From Hyphomicrobiales bacterium (GTDB taxonomy: Bacteria > Pseudomonadota > Alphaproteobacteria > Rhizobiales > Rhizobiaceae): a DNA stretch of 39,621 bases. Within the stretch, counting starts at the first letter, position 1. Each line of letters starts with the position of its first letter. Under the pieces are notes generated by a model, which searched no databases, was not told the DNA's origin, and was given only the letters and a program-made list of their open reading frames with translations. This document shows, one piece after another, positions 1-8,971 of this stretch. The stretch is taken from positions 1 to 39,621 of the forward strand of contig UEIF01000044.1 in assembly GCA_900468805.1 (NCBI GenBank), read 5' to 3'. Both the position numbers and the translations under genes were made by a program.

Positions 1-139
1 TACTTTGTCAACAGGGCCTAAGGTCGCGACCGCGACAGGCAGATGAAATGGCGCCGCGACCGCCGGGTCAAGTTTGAACAGCCGTTCTGCCGAAACCGCC
101 TGCAATCATGGTCCGACGCAACCTTCAGGCCACCCGGTA

Positions 140-484
140 CTACTTCGCCAGTTTCCTTTCGAGCCAGGTGATGGCCTTCAAGGTCGGCCGCTGCAGCCAC
201 TTGCTGTCCTGAGCAAGGATGATCAATCCCAACGGCACCATCCAGAAACCAAGGATAGGGAGAAACCCGACGAACCCGAAGAGAACAAACAAGATGCCGG
301 CTCCCAGGCGGAGCCAGCCCAGTTCGGGCTTTCTCAGCCACCTGATAAAACGACCCAGAGGCCGTGGTATCTTGTCAGCGTATTTCTCGACAATCGCGTC
401 GAGCTTTTGGGCATCAGTCTTGTCGGTTGCGTCGTGTACCGCCTCAGGGTCGCGATTACCGAGCGACGTCTCCCCATCCGCCAT
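140..484 (-). CDS. small membrane protein, function unknown
   Basis: Encodes about 114 residues. The ATG at 484 is preferred over the upstream in-frame ATG at 574 because AGGAAAG lies just ahead of it and the extra 30 residues look unstructured. The N-terminal half is charged and soluble. A hydrophobic hairpin follows (LGAGILFVLFGFVGFLPILG, then WMVPLGLIILAQ) and a basic tail ends in WLERKLAK. This suggests a small inner-membrane protein with two short membrane segments. I do not recognise a characterised family and infer no function. It lies 123 bases downstream of the end of the large histidine kinase gene, on the same strand. Confidence 0.7.
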   Translation of the reverse strand: MADGETSLGNRDPEAVHDATDKTDAQKLDAIVEKYADKIPRPLGRFIRWLRKPELGWLRLGAGILFVLFGFVGFLPILGFWMVPLGLIILAQDSKWLQRPTLKAITWLERKLAK

Positions 485-607
485 GTGTCCCACTTTCCTA
501 TTTGGCGCTGCATATGGCGCTCGAGCTTTAGAGTGGAAGGTGCTGGACGCAAAACCAAGCAGAAAGGCGATCAACGCCTCTAAGATTTGCTGATGCGCCC
601 CCGTCGA

Positions 608-3600
608 TTATCTCACTCGGAACTGCTCAAGAGCTTTCGCGAGGCCAGTTTCCTCATAGGGTTTCCCGAGAAGCACGGCGTCGGCGATCAACTCGTGGCC
701 CTCGACCTCGGGAATGCCGCTTGCTCCTGAGGAGAACACCACTCCTAAACCCGGTTGCTTGCGCCGACACGCCACAGCAAGATCGGCGCCGGACATACCA
801 GGTAGTCCATGGTCGGTCAGGAGCACATCCACGCTTTCGCGTTCGAACAGCGAAAGTGCCTCCTCCGCAGTGTTTGCCTCGAAGACGATATGTCCCATGG
901 TCTCCAACATATCGGTCGTACTCATCAGGATGAGTGGCTCATCCTCGACCAACAGGATGCGCAAAGACCCGTATCGTTCCGTCGTAACAGTATGCGCTGA
1001 AACGGTCGGCTGCGGCGCAGCAGGTGTTGGCTGCGCCGGCTGACGGTTGCCGAGCACATACCGCACCTTTCGCGCCAGAGCCTCGCGGGTATAAGGCTTG
1101 CTCAGCAGTTCGATCCCCTCGTCCAGACGCCCACCGTGGACGATAGCGTTGTCGGTATATCCGGAGGTAAACAGGACTGCGATTTGCGGCAAGCGCTCCC
1201 TGGCTTTTCGGGCGAGTTCCGGACTGCGTAAAGGCCCCGGCATAACGACATCGGTAAACAACAGATCAATCGGGACGCCGCTGTCGATGACCGCAAGCCC
1301 CGTCTGGGCGTCGGTGGCGCGCAACACCTTGTAGCCGAGGTCGGTGAGAAGTTCGATGACAGTCGCACGAACCTCTTCGTCGTCCTCGACCACGAGAACG
1401 GTTTCGCTCCCACCAACGATCGGCCCGGTGTCTATATCGACGGCAAGATCTTCCTGCTGGCGCGACCGGGGCAGGTAGATGCGGATGGTCGTGCCTTCGC
1501 CCGGTTCGCTGTAGATTTTGATGTGACCCTCAGACTGCTTCACCAGTCCCCAGACCATGCTGAGGCCAAGGCCCGTGCCTTTTCCCGGCGGTTTGGTCGT
1601 GAAGAACGGTTCGAACGCCTGCTCGATGACCTCCGGCGTCATGCCAGAACCTGTGTCCGTCACAGCCAGCATCACATATTGACCGGCGGCCACATCCGCG
1701 TGTCTGGCGGCATAGGCGTCATCGAGCGAGGCGTTGCCTGCCTCTATCGTCAGCTTGCCATGTCCCTCCATCGCATCGCGGGCGTTGATCGCAAGGTTGA
1801 GGAGCGCGTTTTCGACCTGGCTTGGATCGACAAGCGTATTCCACAATCCGCCGGAAACGACAGTCTCGATCTCGATGCCCTCTCCGATTGCGCGCCGGAG
1901 CATGTCATCGAAACCACGGACTAATCGACCGAGATTGACGACTTTCGGCTCCAGTGCCTGACGTCTTCCGAAGGCCAGAAGCTGTGACGCAAGCTTCGAC
2001 CCGCGCGTCACGCCTGCCAGAGCATTTTGCAGCCGCTGCTGAGCCTTGTCATGACCGGCCATATCCTTGGACAACAGCTGGAGATTCCCGCCGATGACCT
2101 GGAGGAGGTTGTTGAAGTCATGGGCGACGCCACCGGTCAGTTTTCCGACAGCCTCGAGCTTTTGCGACTGGCGTAGTTGCTCTTCGGCCAGCCGCAATGT
2201 CTCGGCCTGTTCCTTGGCGGCGGTCACGTCCCTGGCAACCGCATAGATGAGGTCACCTTCGGAAACGGCCGTCCAGGACAGCCACCTGTACGAGCCGTCG
2301 ACCGCGCGAAAGCGATTCTCGAACTGCGGCGTGACGCTGCCACTCGCGAGATAACGGACCTCGTCCCTGGTGTTTTCCCGGTCATCGGGATGTTCGAGCC
2401 ACTCGGAGGTTTTGCCAAGGATGTCGCTGGCGGACCACCCAAGTGTCGCCGTCCATGCCGGGTTGACGCTAAGCCAGATGCCCGAACGATCGGCGACGCC
2501 GAGAAGGTCGCGGCTGAGGTTCCAGGTCCGGTCGCGCTCCTGCGTGCGCTCCGCCACGGCGGCTTCGAGGTTTTCGTTCAAATCGGAAAGACGCGCCTCG
2601 CTCTTCCTCAGAGCTTCTTCGGTCTTGACCCGCTCGGCGATTTCTTTTTGAGCTGCGCGATAAAGGCGGGCGTTGTCGATGGCGATCGCCGCCTGGGCCG
2701 CGATCCCGGACAATAGACTTTCGGCACGCTCGGTGAAGATGCCAGGCTCGGAGTGACCGAAGAACAGGCCGCCGAGGACTTTACCCGATCGCGACTTCAC
2801 CGGTGCTGCCAGATAACTGCAAACTGGCAGGTGTCCTTGCGGCATGCCATGACGCGGCGCGTTCTTGCCGTATCGCGGATCCTTGGTGATGTCGTCCGAT
2901 CGAACGATGCCCTCTCCGGCAAAGGTCGGGCCAAAAACCGCCGTGTTTCGTGGCATGGGGAACGACGAAAATGCCTCTCTCGGCACGCCCGAGATTGTAT
3001 AAAGCATGTAGCTTTCGCCCTTGTCGTCGAACACATTGTAGAAAAATGCGCCGAATTGGGCGCCGGTCAATTCCGTCGCCGCATCGGTAACGGCCTGAAC
3101 CGCCCGGTCGAGATCAAGCTCGGCGGCAATCACACTGCCGACGCGATTGAGCGTTTCCAGTGAGCGTGCCTCTTCCCGCAGGCGCTCACCCATCTCGCGT
3201 CTGACCCGCATCATCCCAAGCGTTGCCGCAACGCGGGCGCTGAGTTCGCGTGCCGAAAACGGTTTGACCAGATAGTCGTCGGCGCCAGCGCTCAGACCTT
3301 CGACGCTTGCTTCCTCGCCGGCACGGGCCGACAGAACGATAATCGGAATGTCTGCGAGCTCCGGCTCGCCGCGGATCGCTCCGATCAAACCAAAGCCGTC
3401 GAGCCGTGGCATCATCACGTCGGTCAAGAGGAGGTCGGGCCGCCGTTCACGAATGGCCTCCAGAGCAGCATGACCATCATTGACAGTTTCGACCTCGTAC
3501 TCCGCGCTGAGCAGTCGGCGGACGTAGTCACGCATATCGGCATTGTCATCGGCGAGCAGGATGCGCTGGCGAACGCCTGAATGAGAGCCGGTTGTCAACG

Positions 3601-5521
3601 GAATTACCGCTGCCTCGACATCGATGTCGGACTGATCAGGCAGCCATCGCAGCGCCTCATCAACGAAAGCGCCAGCCTGAACCGCCGTGGACGCAAAGGC
3701 GCGGCTGGCCTGTATCTGATCTTGCGGCAGGTGATGTGATCCAGGTGGGATCGTCACGGTGAATGCCGTGCCACGGCCTTCCTCGCTGGCGACCGCAATG
3801 GTCCCTCCGTGAAGCTTGACCAGTTCCTGCACCAGCGCCAGACCAATGCCACTGCCTTCGAAGCTTCGGCCCTTGGCGCCCTCGACCCTATGAAATCTCT
3901 CAAAGAGCTGCGGAAGCTCACTCGCCGGGATACCCGTGCCGCTATCCTCGACGACCAGAACCGCTCCGCCGTCCTTGCAGTTCAGGCTGACACGGATTTC
4001 GCCCTCGAATGTAAACTTGAAGGCGTTGGAGAGAAGGTTGAGGACGATCTTCTCCCACATGTCTCGATCGACGAACACACGCTCTGGCGACGGCGCGCAA
4101 TCGAGGACGAGATTCAAGCCGGCCCTCTCGGTCAGCGACCGGAAATTGCTGGCGAGCTCGGCAGTCAACGTGCCGAGGTCGGTGGGCTCGAAGCTTGCCT
4201 GCGTACGACCGGCCTCGATCCGAGAGAAATCCAGGAGCGAATTGACCAGCTTCAATAGCCGCATACCGTTACGATGCACCACCTCGAGGCGGTTCTGCGT
4301 ATCTGGATCTCGCTCATGTGCATCCGCAAGGGTTTCTTCAAGCGGGCCAAGCATCAAGGTAAGCGGCGTGCGGAACTCATGACTGACATTGGAGAAGAAG
4401 GTGGTTTTGGCCCGGTCCAGTTCCGCCAGGGCCTCGGAGCGGCGCCGCTCTTCCTCGTAGGCCTGCGCGTTGGCGACCGATCCGGCGATTTGTCCCGCCA
4501 CCAGTTGCAGGAAACTGCGATACGCGTCGTCGAATAGTCGGTACGGGTTCAGGCCAATGATCAGCGCACCCGCTCGTCCGGTCTCGCCTGTGGGCATGAC
4601 CGGAACGATCGCAGCATCCTGCGGTGGCACGCGCCATTCTCCGGTTGGCAGATTGGCGCCGGCTTTGCTCGCGAGGTCCGAAACGACCACGGTCTGTTGA
4701 GTACGCAGCGCCTCTTCGATCGGCCAGTAAGAGCTTTCGGCGAGATCGACAATCGCCGGAAATTTCGAACGCTCGGCGTCGATGCCACAGGTAGCGGTCA
4801 ATTCCGCGACACGATTGTCGGGACCAGTCATGTAGAGGAGCGCAAACGGCAAGTCGTGTGAATCGAGGGCGAGTGCGGCCGTACCTCGCAGGCAGGCGTC
4901 TCGCCAGGTGCGGGCTTCCGATGAAGTGGTCGCCAGTTCCCGCAGGAGAGCAAGCTGCCGCTCGCCGATGACGCGTTGGGTGTCGTCGGTATTGGCGCAG
5001 ATGATCCCGCCAGGTGTGCCGTCGTCGTCAGGGATCGGCGTGTAGGAAAACGTGTAATAGGTTTCCTCCGGATAGCCGTTGCGCTCCATGATCAGCAACT
5101 GCTCTTCGACGTAGGTGCCTTCGTGGCCGCGCATGGCCGTCTCAAGCATGGGCCCGATATCGTCCCAGATTTCCCGCCAGACCTCTGCGGTCGGCTTTGC
5201 GAGCGCCCATGGATGCTTGCCGCCGATGATCGACTGGTAGGAGTCGTTATAAAAGTAGAGCAACTCCTCGCCCCACCCGATCCAGATCGGCTGACGGGAG
5301 AGGAGCATGATGCGAATGGCGGTCTTGAGGCTTTGCGGCCAATCCCGCGCCGGGCCAAGCGGCGTTGTCGACCAGTCGTGAGCGCGCATCAGCGCGCCCA
5401 TTTCACCGCCGCCCGACAGAAAGTCCAGTTCTGGCTGAACCGTAGGCGAGGTTATAGCGATAGAATTGTCGCTCAACTCTGACTCCTTGTAATCCATCGA
5501 CTTTGTCATACCAGGCCGCAC
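608..5521 (-). CDS. hybrid sensor histidine kinase with two kinase cores and three receivers
   Basis: A 1637-residue, apparently cytoplasmic sensor kinase; no membrane segment is seen. Domain order by residue: PAS-like sensor (about 45-190), GAF (about 195-355), HisKA with H-box SHEFRTP (His381), HATPase with N-box NLLSNAFKF, receiver 1 (655-770, phospho-acceptor Asp701 in LLTDVMMP, Lys753), second GAF (about 790-955), coiled segment (960-1000), PAS (about 1000-1100), second HisKA with GGVAHDFNNLL (His1134), second HATPase, receiver 2 (1374-1490, Asp1424, Lys1475) and receiver 3 (1520-1637, Asp1570, Lys1620). All phosphorylation residues are present, so a multistep phosphorelay is likely. There is no DNA-binding output domain, so an unlinked phosphotransfer protein or regulator must act downstream. 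The start is uncertain: GTG at 5521, ATG at 5509 or ATG at 5497, none with a strong ribosome site. The gene stands alone. Confidence 0.93.
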   Translation of the reverse strand: MRPGMTKSMDYKESELSDNSIAITSPTVQPELDFLSGGGEMGALMRAHDWSTTPLGPARDWPQSLKTAIRIMLLSRQPIWIGWGEELLYFYNDSYQSIIGGKHPWALAKPTAEVWREIWDDIGPMLETAMRGHEGTYVEEQLLIMERNGYPEETYYTFSYTPIPDDDGTPGGIICANTDDTQRVIGERQLALLRELATTSSEARTWRDACLRGTAALALDSHDLPFALLYMTGPDNRVAELTATCGIDAERSKFPAIVDLAESSYWPIEEALRTQQTVVVSDLASKAGANLPTGEWRVPPQDAAIVPVMPTGETGRAGALIIGLNPYRLFDDAYRSFLQLVAGQIAGSVANAQAYEEERRRSEALAELDRAKTTFFSNVSHEFRTPLTLMLGPLEETLADAHERDPDTQNRLEVVHRNGMRLLKLVNSLLDFSRIEAGRTQASFEPTDLGTLTAELASNFRSLTERAGLNLVLDCAPSPERVFVDRDMWEKIVLNLLSNAFKFTFEGEIRVSLNCKDGGAVLVVEDSGTGIPASELPQLFERFHRVEGAKGRSFEGSGIGLALVQELVKLHGGTIAVASEEGRGTAFTVTIPPGSHHLPQDQIQASRAFASTAVQAGAFVDEALRWLPDQSDIDVEAAVIPLTTGSHSGVRQRILLADDNADMRDYVRRLLSAEYEVETVNDGHAALEAIRERRPDLLLTDVMMPRLDGFGLIGAIRGEPELADIPIIVLSARAGEEASVEGLSAGADDYLVKPFSARELSARVAATLGMMRVRREMGERLREEARSLETLNRVGSVIAAELDLDRAVQAVTDAATELTGAQFGAFFYNVFDDKGESYMLYTISGVPREAFSSFPMPRNTAVFGPTFAGEGIVRSDDITKDPRYGKNAPRHGMPQGHLPVCSYLAAPVKSRSGKVLGGLFFGHSEPGIFTERAESLLSGIAAQAAIAIDNARLYRAAQKEIAERVKTEEALRKSEARLSDLNENLEAAVAERTQERDRTWNLSRDLLGVADRSGIWLSVNPAWTATLGWSASDILGKTSEWLEHPDDRENTRDEVRYLASGSVTPQFENRFRAVDGSYRWLSWTAVSEGDLIYAVARDVTAAKEQAETLRLAEEQLRQSQKLEAVGKLTGGVAHDFNNLLQVIGGNLQLLSKDMAGHDKAQQRLQNALAGVTRGSKLASQLLAFGRRQALEPKVVNLGRLVRGFDDMLRRAIGEGIEIETVVSGGLWNTLVDPSQVENALLNLAINARDAMEGHGKLTIEAGNASLDDAYAARHADVAAGQYVMLAVTDTGSGMTPEVIEQAFEPFFTTKPPGKGTGLGLSMVWGLVKQSEGHIKIYSEPGEGTTIRIYLPRSRQQEDLAVDIDTGPIVGGSETVLVVEDDEEVRATVIELLTDLGYKVLRATDAQTGLAVIDSGVPIDLLFTDVVMPGPLRSPELARKARERLPQIAVLFTSGYTDNAIVHGGRLDEGIELLSKPYTREALARKVRYVLGNRQPAQPTPAAPQPTVSAHTVTTERYGSLRILLVEDEPLILMSTTDMLETMGHIVFEANTAEEALSLFERESVDVLLTDHGLPGMSGADLAVACRRKQPGLGVVFSSGASGIPEVEGHELIADAVLLGKPYEETGLAKALEQFRVR

Positions 5522-5871
5522 GCGTTATCTATCCGCCGCAGTCGCTTGTGGAAGACGTCTCGCTGGAATTATTGCTTTTTTCTAGTTATTTATCCGGCGG
5601 GCTAGGGTCGTCGCCATTGGTGGGTTTTGAGGAGCCACCCGGATGTAAGCTGGCGAACGTGACGTGCCTGATCTTCAACAACGCCTAGGGTGTCCAAAGT
5701 CGGGTGCGCGAGCGGCGTCGGCCCACAATTGAGGTGTCTTGCCGCGATGTGTAGTGTCCCCCGATTCCGACTGAAGGCGATGGCGCGAAAGGGTGAACGG
5801 TGAAGGCCAGATGAAAGAGCGGACGCTGCCCTTGCGCGGAATTTCCTCGCCCGCTTTGTCGTCAGAAATCC
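5522..5871. other. intergenic gap, nothing recognised
   Basis: About 350 bases between the histidine kinase start and the lipocalin stop. It should carry the kinase promoter on the minus strand, but I see no convincing -35/-10 pair, no EcfG-type GGAAC site and no strong hairpin. Short open frames here have no ribosome site and do not look protein-like. Confidence 0.4.
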
Positions 5872-6402
5872 TTACTGCGCCGGAAACTCTAGCTGGCGCA
5901 CATCGTAACCTAGCTCGCTTGCCTTCCTCACCATGCGTTCAAGCTTGCTCTTCGACGGTACTGTCCGCGCGTAAATCCAAAGGTCGGTCATCGACGGATT
6001 GGCGCTGATGAACCACGATCTATCCGGTGATTTGTAAAAAACCCAGTAATTGAATGTGATAAACCAGGGATAGCGGACGCGCATCTTCGCGTTCGTCGTT
6101 CCAAAATCGGTGATGGTGCCGGCGCCCTTGACGGTTTTCAGGCGGCCCTTTGGCGTATCCACCCTGCAACCATCCTCGACGAGAATCTCATTCCGCGATG
6201 GGCCGGGCCTATATGTCGAGTAGCCCGCGACGCACCCGTCGGTCAGATACATCGGTCTCCTACCGATTTCCAGCCAGGTGCCGCGGTAGTGATCAGGTCC
6301 GACCTTTACGACATTGGGTTCGGCATGTGCCAGGCTCGTTGCCGACACAATGACGGCGAGCGCCAGCATCAACGGCCTTATCTTACGAAGATGATTTTTC
6401 AT
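5872..6402 (-). CDS. secreted lipocalin family protein (Blc-like)
   Basis: A 176-residue protein with an N-terminal signal peptide (basic start, hydrophobic core LMLALAVIVSA, cleavage likely after AHA, about residue 27). The mature part has the lipocalin G-x-W signature (YRGTWLEIGRRP), a Cys in GCVAGYSTYRP and another in EDGCRVD, and the late strands YWVFYK and LWIYARTVP. This fits bacterial lipocalins of the Blc type, which bind fatty acyl or lysophospholipid ligands. The start is supported by GGGAGG five bases ahead of the ATG. It lies 46 bases after the preceding membrane-protein gene and is probably the last gene of the DUF1295/CFA operon. I infer that it handles modified or oxidised lipids; no lipobox is present, so it is probably periplasmic. 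Confidence 0.85.
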   Translation of the reverse strand: MKNHLRKIRPLMLALAVIVSATSLAHAEPNVVKVGPDHYRGTWLEIGRRPMYLTDGCVAGYSTYRPGPSRNEILVEDGCRVDTPKGRLKTVKGAGTITDFGTTNAKMRVRYPWFITFNYWVFYKSPDRSWFISANPSMTDLWIYARTVPSKSKLERMVRKASELGYDVRQLEFPAQ

Positions 6403-6448
6403 TGAGACCTCCCTGGATTGTTAAAGCTGCCTGAGTTTCCGATTTTGC

Positions 6449-6973
6449 TTATTGCCGACTAATTCCCGCGTATCGAAGCGCGACAAAGGTCGTCAGGCTG
6501 GCGACCGCGAACGCGTTGAGATTGAAGAGTGTAGCCAAGTCGCTTTCGCTCCAAACATGCAGCGGCGCACCTGTATATGATCGCGAAGCGACAAAAACGA
6601 CGAACACAAAGGCAGCCATTCCCCGCTGCCACCATGCTTCCTTGGAACGGAACGACATAGCAGCCAACATGATGCAGGCCGCAAAAAACAATTCTGTCCC
6701 GGAGTTTTGTCCGAACAGCCTCGTCTCGAACAATGTATCGAGTGTTCCAATCAGAGGTAACGCAATTCTTGCAGCGAGCGGCGAACGCTTCGCGAGAAAA
6801 GGCACGGTCAGGAGAAATGGGGCTGCTACTAAGGTCCAGAGTGACGCCGACACGCCATTGCCAACCAGATACCAGACATAGAGGGGATAGAAGGGCTTGT
6901 TTGCGATGACCACCCAGGCAACAGTAACGGTCGCCTGAGTTAGGGGGTCCTGCCGTTGGTCAGCAGCGTTCAT
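6449..6973 (-). CDS. polytopic membrane protein in the lipid-modification operon
   Basis: About 174 residues starting at the ATG at 6973, which overlaps the stop of the methyltransferase gene (ATGA), a sign of translational coupling. It is strongly hydrophobic, with about five membrane segments (around VTVAWVVIANKPFYPLYVWY, LWTLVAAPFLLTVPFLA, ELFFAACIMLAAMSF, GMAAFVFVVFVA and NAFAVASLTTFVALRY). I do not recognise the family with certainty. Its position between a lipid methyltransferase and a lipocalin suggests an accessory membrane function in lipid modification, but this is inference from neighbours only. A longer in-frame start at 7009 would run into the methyltransferase gene. Confidence 0.75.
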   Translation of the reverse strand: MNAADQRQDPLTQATVTVAWVVIANKPFYPLYVWYLVGNGVSASLWTLVAAPFLLTVPFLAKRSPLAARIALPLIGTLDTLFETRLFGQNSGTELFFAACIMLAAMSFRSKEAWWQRGMAAFVFVVFVASRSYTGAPLHVWSESDLATLFNLNAFAVASLTTFVALRYAGISRQ

Positions 6974-7998
6974 CGGATCGGCGCCATCAAATAGTGGCCG
7001 ACACCCCATACGTCGCCGGCGTCATGACCGAACAGCCCCGCCGTCGAGAGAAAAAACAGCCTCCAACGACGCTGCCAGAGAGAGGCGTCCGCACCGTATA
7101 CCCTGGTGAAAATCGGGCGGATTCGGTCGACGCGTCGATCGAAATTGGCAAGCCAGTCCAGCGCTGTGCGGCGATAATGCATGCCGGACCAACGCCATAC
7201 CGCTTCGACCTGGAAAAGATTGCCAAACCTGTGAGGCAGATCGTGAGCCGGCATGATCCCGCCCGTGAAGAAATGTTGTGCGATCCAGTCGGCAGGATCG
7301 GCGCGGTCGAATCGATAGGATCTGTTCTTGTGGGTAAAGACGTGGAGGAAGAGCTTGCCATCCGGCTTTGTCCAGCCGTGGATACGATGGAGCAGGGCGC
7401 GCCAGTTCGACATGTGCTCGAACATCTCCACCGAAACCACGCGGTCGAAGCTCTGAGTAGTCTCAAACTGGTTCATGTCCGCGGTGATGACGTCGAGATT
7501 GCTTAAGCCATGCGCGTTTGAGACACCGAGAATATATGAGCGCTGCGACGCGGAATTCGATACCGAGAGTATACGTGCGTTTGGGAATTTCCGTGCAAGA
7601 TAGTGTGAAAGCGAACCCCAGCCGGAACCAAGCTCAAGAATTCTCATGCCATCTTCGATTTCGGCATGTTTGACCGTCTCGGCAAGCGCCGACATCTCCG
7701 CCTCAGCAAGAGAGGTCGTGGCATCGGGATATAGACAACAGGAATATTTCCGCTGCGGACCAAGAACTTGCGCGAAGAATTCTGCCGGCACCTCGTAATG
7801 CTGACGGTTAGCTTCGACAGTATGAATGGCGACAGGAAACTGATCCATAGCGGCCACGAAAGCCTGTTCCGCGTCGTCGGTCGTCGACATCAATCGTCGT
7901 TTCATTCGGCTGCACAAAAGATCGATGGCGGCAAGCGATATCCCGTCTGGCATGGGCGCACGTTCGGCCGTGTTGATGGCGAAGGCCAGCATGTTCAT
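6970..7998 (-). CDS. short CFA-family SAM-dependent lipid methyltransferase
   Basis: A 342-residue class I methyltransferase of the cyclopropane/mycolic acid synthase family. SAM motif I is ILELGSGWG (residues 120-128). The family landmarks YSCCLYPD (Cys87), EMFEHM (Glu194), LHVFTH (His219) and Tyr275 are present, matching the bicarbonate-binding Cys, Glu, His and Tyr known from E. coli Cfa. It lacks the long N-terminal domain of full CFA synthases. The start overlaps the DUF1295 stop (ATGA) and its stop overlaps the next start, so three genes are translationally coupled. The likely activity is methylation or cyclopropanation of unsaturated phospholipid acyl chains. Short CFA-like enzymes next to DUF1295 genes occur in RpoE-ChrR regulons, and a role in branched or furan fatty acid synthesis is possible but unproven here. 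Confidence 0.9.
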   Translation of the reverse strand: MNMLAFAINTAERAPMPDGISLAAIDLLCSRMKRRLMSTTDDAEQAFVAAMDQFPVAIHTVEANRQHYEVPAEFFAQVLGPQRKYSCCLYPDATTSLAEAEMSALAETVKHAEIEDGMRILELGSGWGSLSHYLARKFPNARILSVSNSASQRSYILGVSNAHGLSNLDVITADMNQFETTQSFDRVVSVEMFEHMSNWRALLHRIHGWTKPDGKLFLHVFTHKNRSYRFDRADPADWIAQHFFTGGIMPAHDLPHRFGNLFQVEAVWRWSGMHYRRTALDWLANFDRRVDRIRPIFTRVYGADASLWQRRWRLFFLSTAGLFGHDAGDVWGVGHYLMAPIR

Positions 7999-8807
7999 AG
8001 AGCGTCTCCATTGGGATTGGACGAGGATTTACGGTGTGGGCCAGGGAAGAAAGCGTTGACGCGCTGTTGCAGTGCAACGAACTTGGCGCCGCGAGTGCGC
8101 AGCATGTAGTCTTCCAGTGGCGGAATACCGGAGACGTGGACGAGTAGCCAATACATCATGATGGGGGCCAGCAGCGAAAGCCAGCTCCATATCGGCCCGG
8201 CAAGCGCAAACAGCGGAAAGCAGCACCAGAACAGCCATTCGAAGAAATAGTTCGGATGGCGGGAGTAACGCCACATACCCACCTCGCAAACTCCTGTTCT
8301 TGCGCAGGATGACCTCCGAAATCGTGCCAATTGGGCATCCGACGCTGCCTCGCCGCCCAAGGCAACAAAGCCGACCGCAAGTGCAAGGAAATCCAGAGGG
8401 CGGAGGAGGTATTTGTCGTTGGCCGCCGCCAGATATACGGCCAATACCAGGACGAAGGCGGCGAGCGCCTGCACCTGCAAGAATACAAACAGCCGCCATG
8501 GCGCGCTATCGCCCCACTCTTCGCTGAATTTCGCGTAACGGGGATCTTCTTTCGCGCCCTTTGTGCGCAGACCGATGTGGCTGGCGAGCCTCAGCGACCA
8601 GAGTGCCACGAGCATCAGCACTATGGAGCGACGACCGAAGCTACCATCTGCCAAAATTGCCGCGGCGATGCCGCCGGCTCCAACAGTCAAAGACCAGATC
8701 GTGTCTATCCAGCCGCTGAGGCCAGTCGCGCGCTGTATGGCCCAGGCGCCAGCCATCGCCACAGAGAGCCCGATCGCGATAATGACCAGAAGATAGATGT
8801 CCATCAT
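7995..8807 (-). CDS. DUF1295 family membrane protein (steroid 5-alpha-reductase-like)
   Basis: A 270-residue polytopic membrane protein. The C-terminal signature RYSRHPNYFFEWLFW followed by further hydrophobic helices is typical of DUF1295, related to 3-oxo-5-alpha-steroid 4-dehydrogenases and isoprenylcysteine methyltransferases. Charged loops such as LRTKGAKEDPRYAKFSEEWG separate the helices. It is the first gene of the minus-strand operon and overlaps the methyltransferase by ATGA. The start has CGGGAG directly ahead; the ATG at 8804 is equally possible. A role as NAD(P)H-dependent reductase of a modified acyl chain is inferred from family and context; the substrate is unknown. Confidence 0.88.
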   Translation of the reverse strand: MMDIYLLVIIAIGLSVAMAGAWAIQRATGLSGWIDTIWSLTVGAGGIAAAILADGSFGRRSIVLMLVALWSLRLASHIGLRTKGAKEDPRYAKFSEEWGDSAPWRLFVFLQVQALAAFVLVLAVYLAAANDKYLLRPLDFLALAVGFVALGGEAASDAQLARFRRSSCARTGVCEVGMWRYSRHPNYFFEWLFWCCFPLFALAGPIWSWLSLLAPIMMYWLLVHVSGIPPLEDYMLRTRGAKFVALQQRVNAFFPGPHRKSSSNPNGDAL

Positions 8808-8906
8808 ACTCCCGAGAAAGATTTGTTTTGCAAACGCCTCTACGCCGGTTCCGGCAACTCGGTTTGGGGAATGCGACCAGAAAGGCGAAAAAAATTGCGC
8901 GATAGA

Positions 8907-8930
8907 GAACCGCAGCGAATTCCCTCCGTA
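8907..8930 (+). promoter_or_regulatory. candidate ECF-type promoter for the plus-strand lipid operon
   Basis: GAAC at 8907-8910 and CGTA at 8927-8930, separated by 16 bases, match the generic ECF sigma pattern (GAAC/-35, CGT/-10) and sit 15-42 bases ahead of the two possible starts of the FAD oxidoreductase gene. This differs from the TGATCC-type site ahead of the sigma gene, so which sigma factor uses it is unclear. Confidence 0.3.
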
Positions 8931-8971
8931 GAAATCGTTAATTCATGCCTGAAAATAACGAGAGGGTGTTT

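Noticed and set aside
8808..8860. GGAAC on the minus strand at 8852-8848 as an EcfG promoter for the DUF1295 operon
   Set aside because: The CGTT that follows is only 12 bases away and no GTT lies at 16-17 bases, so spacing does not fit.
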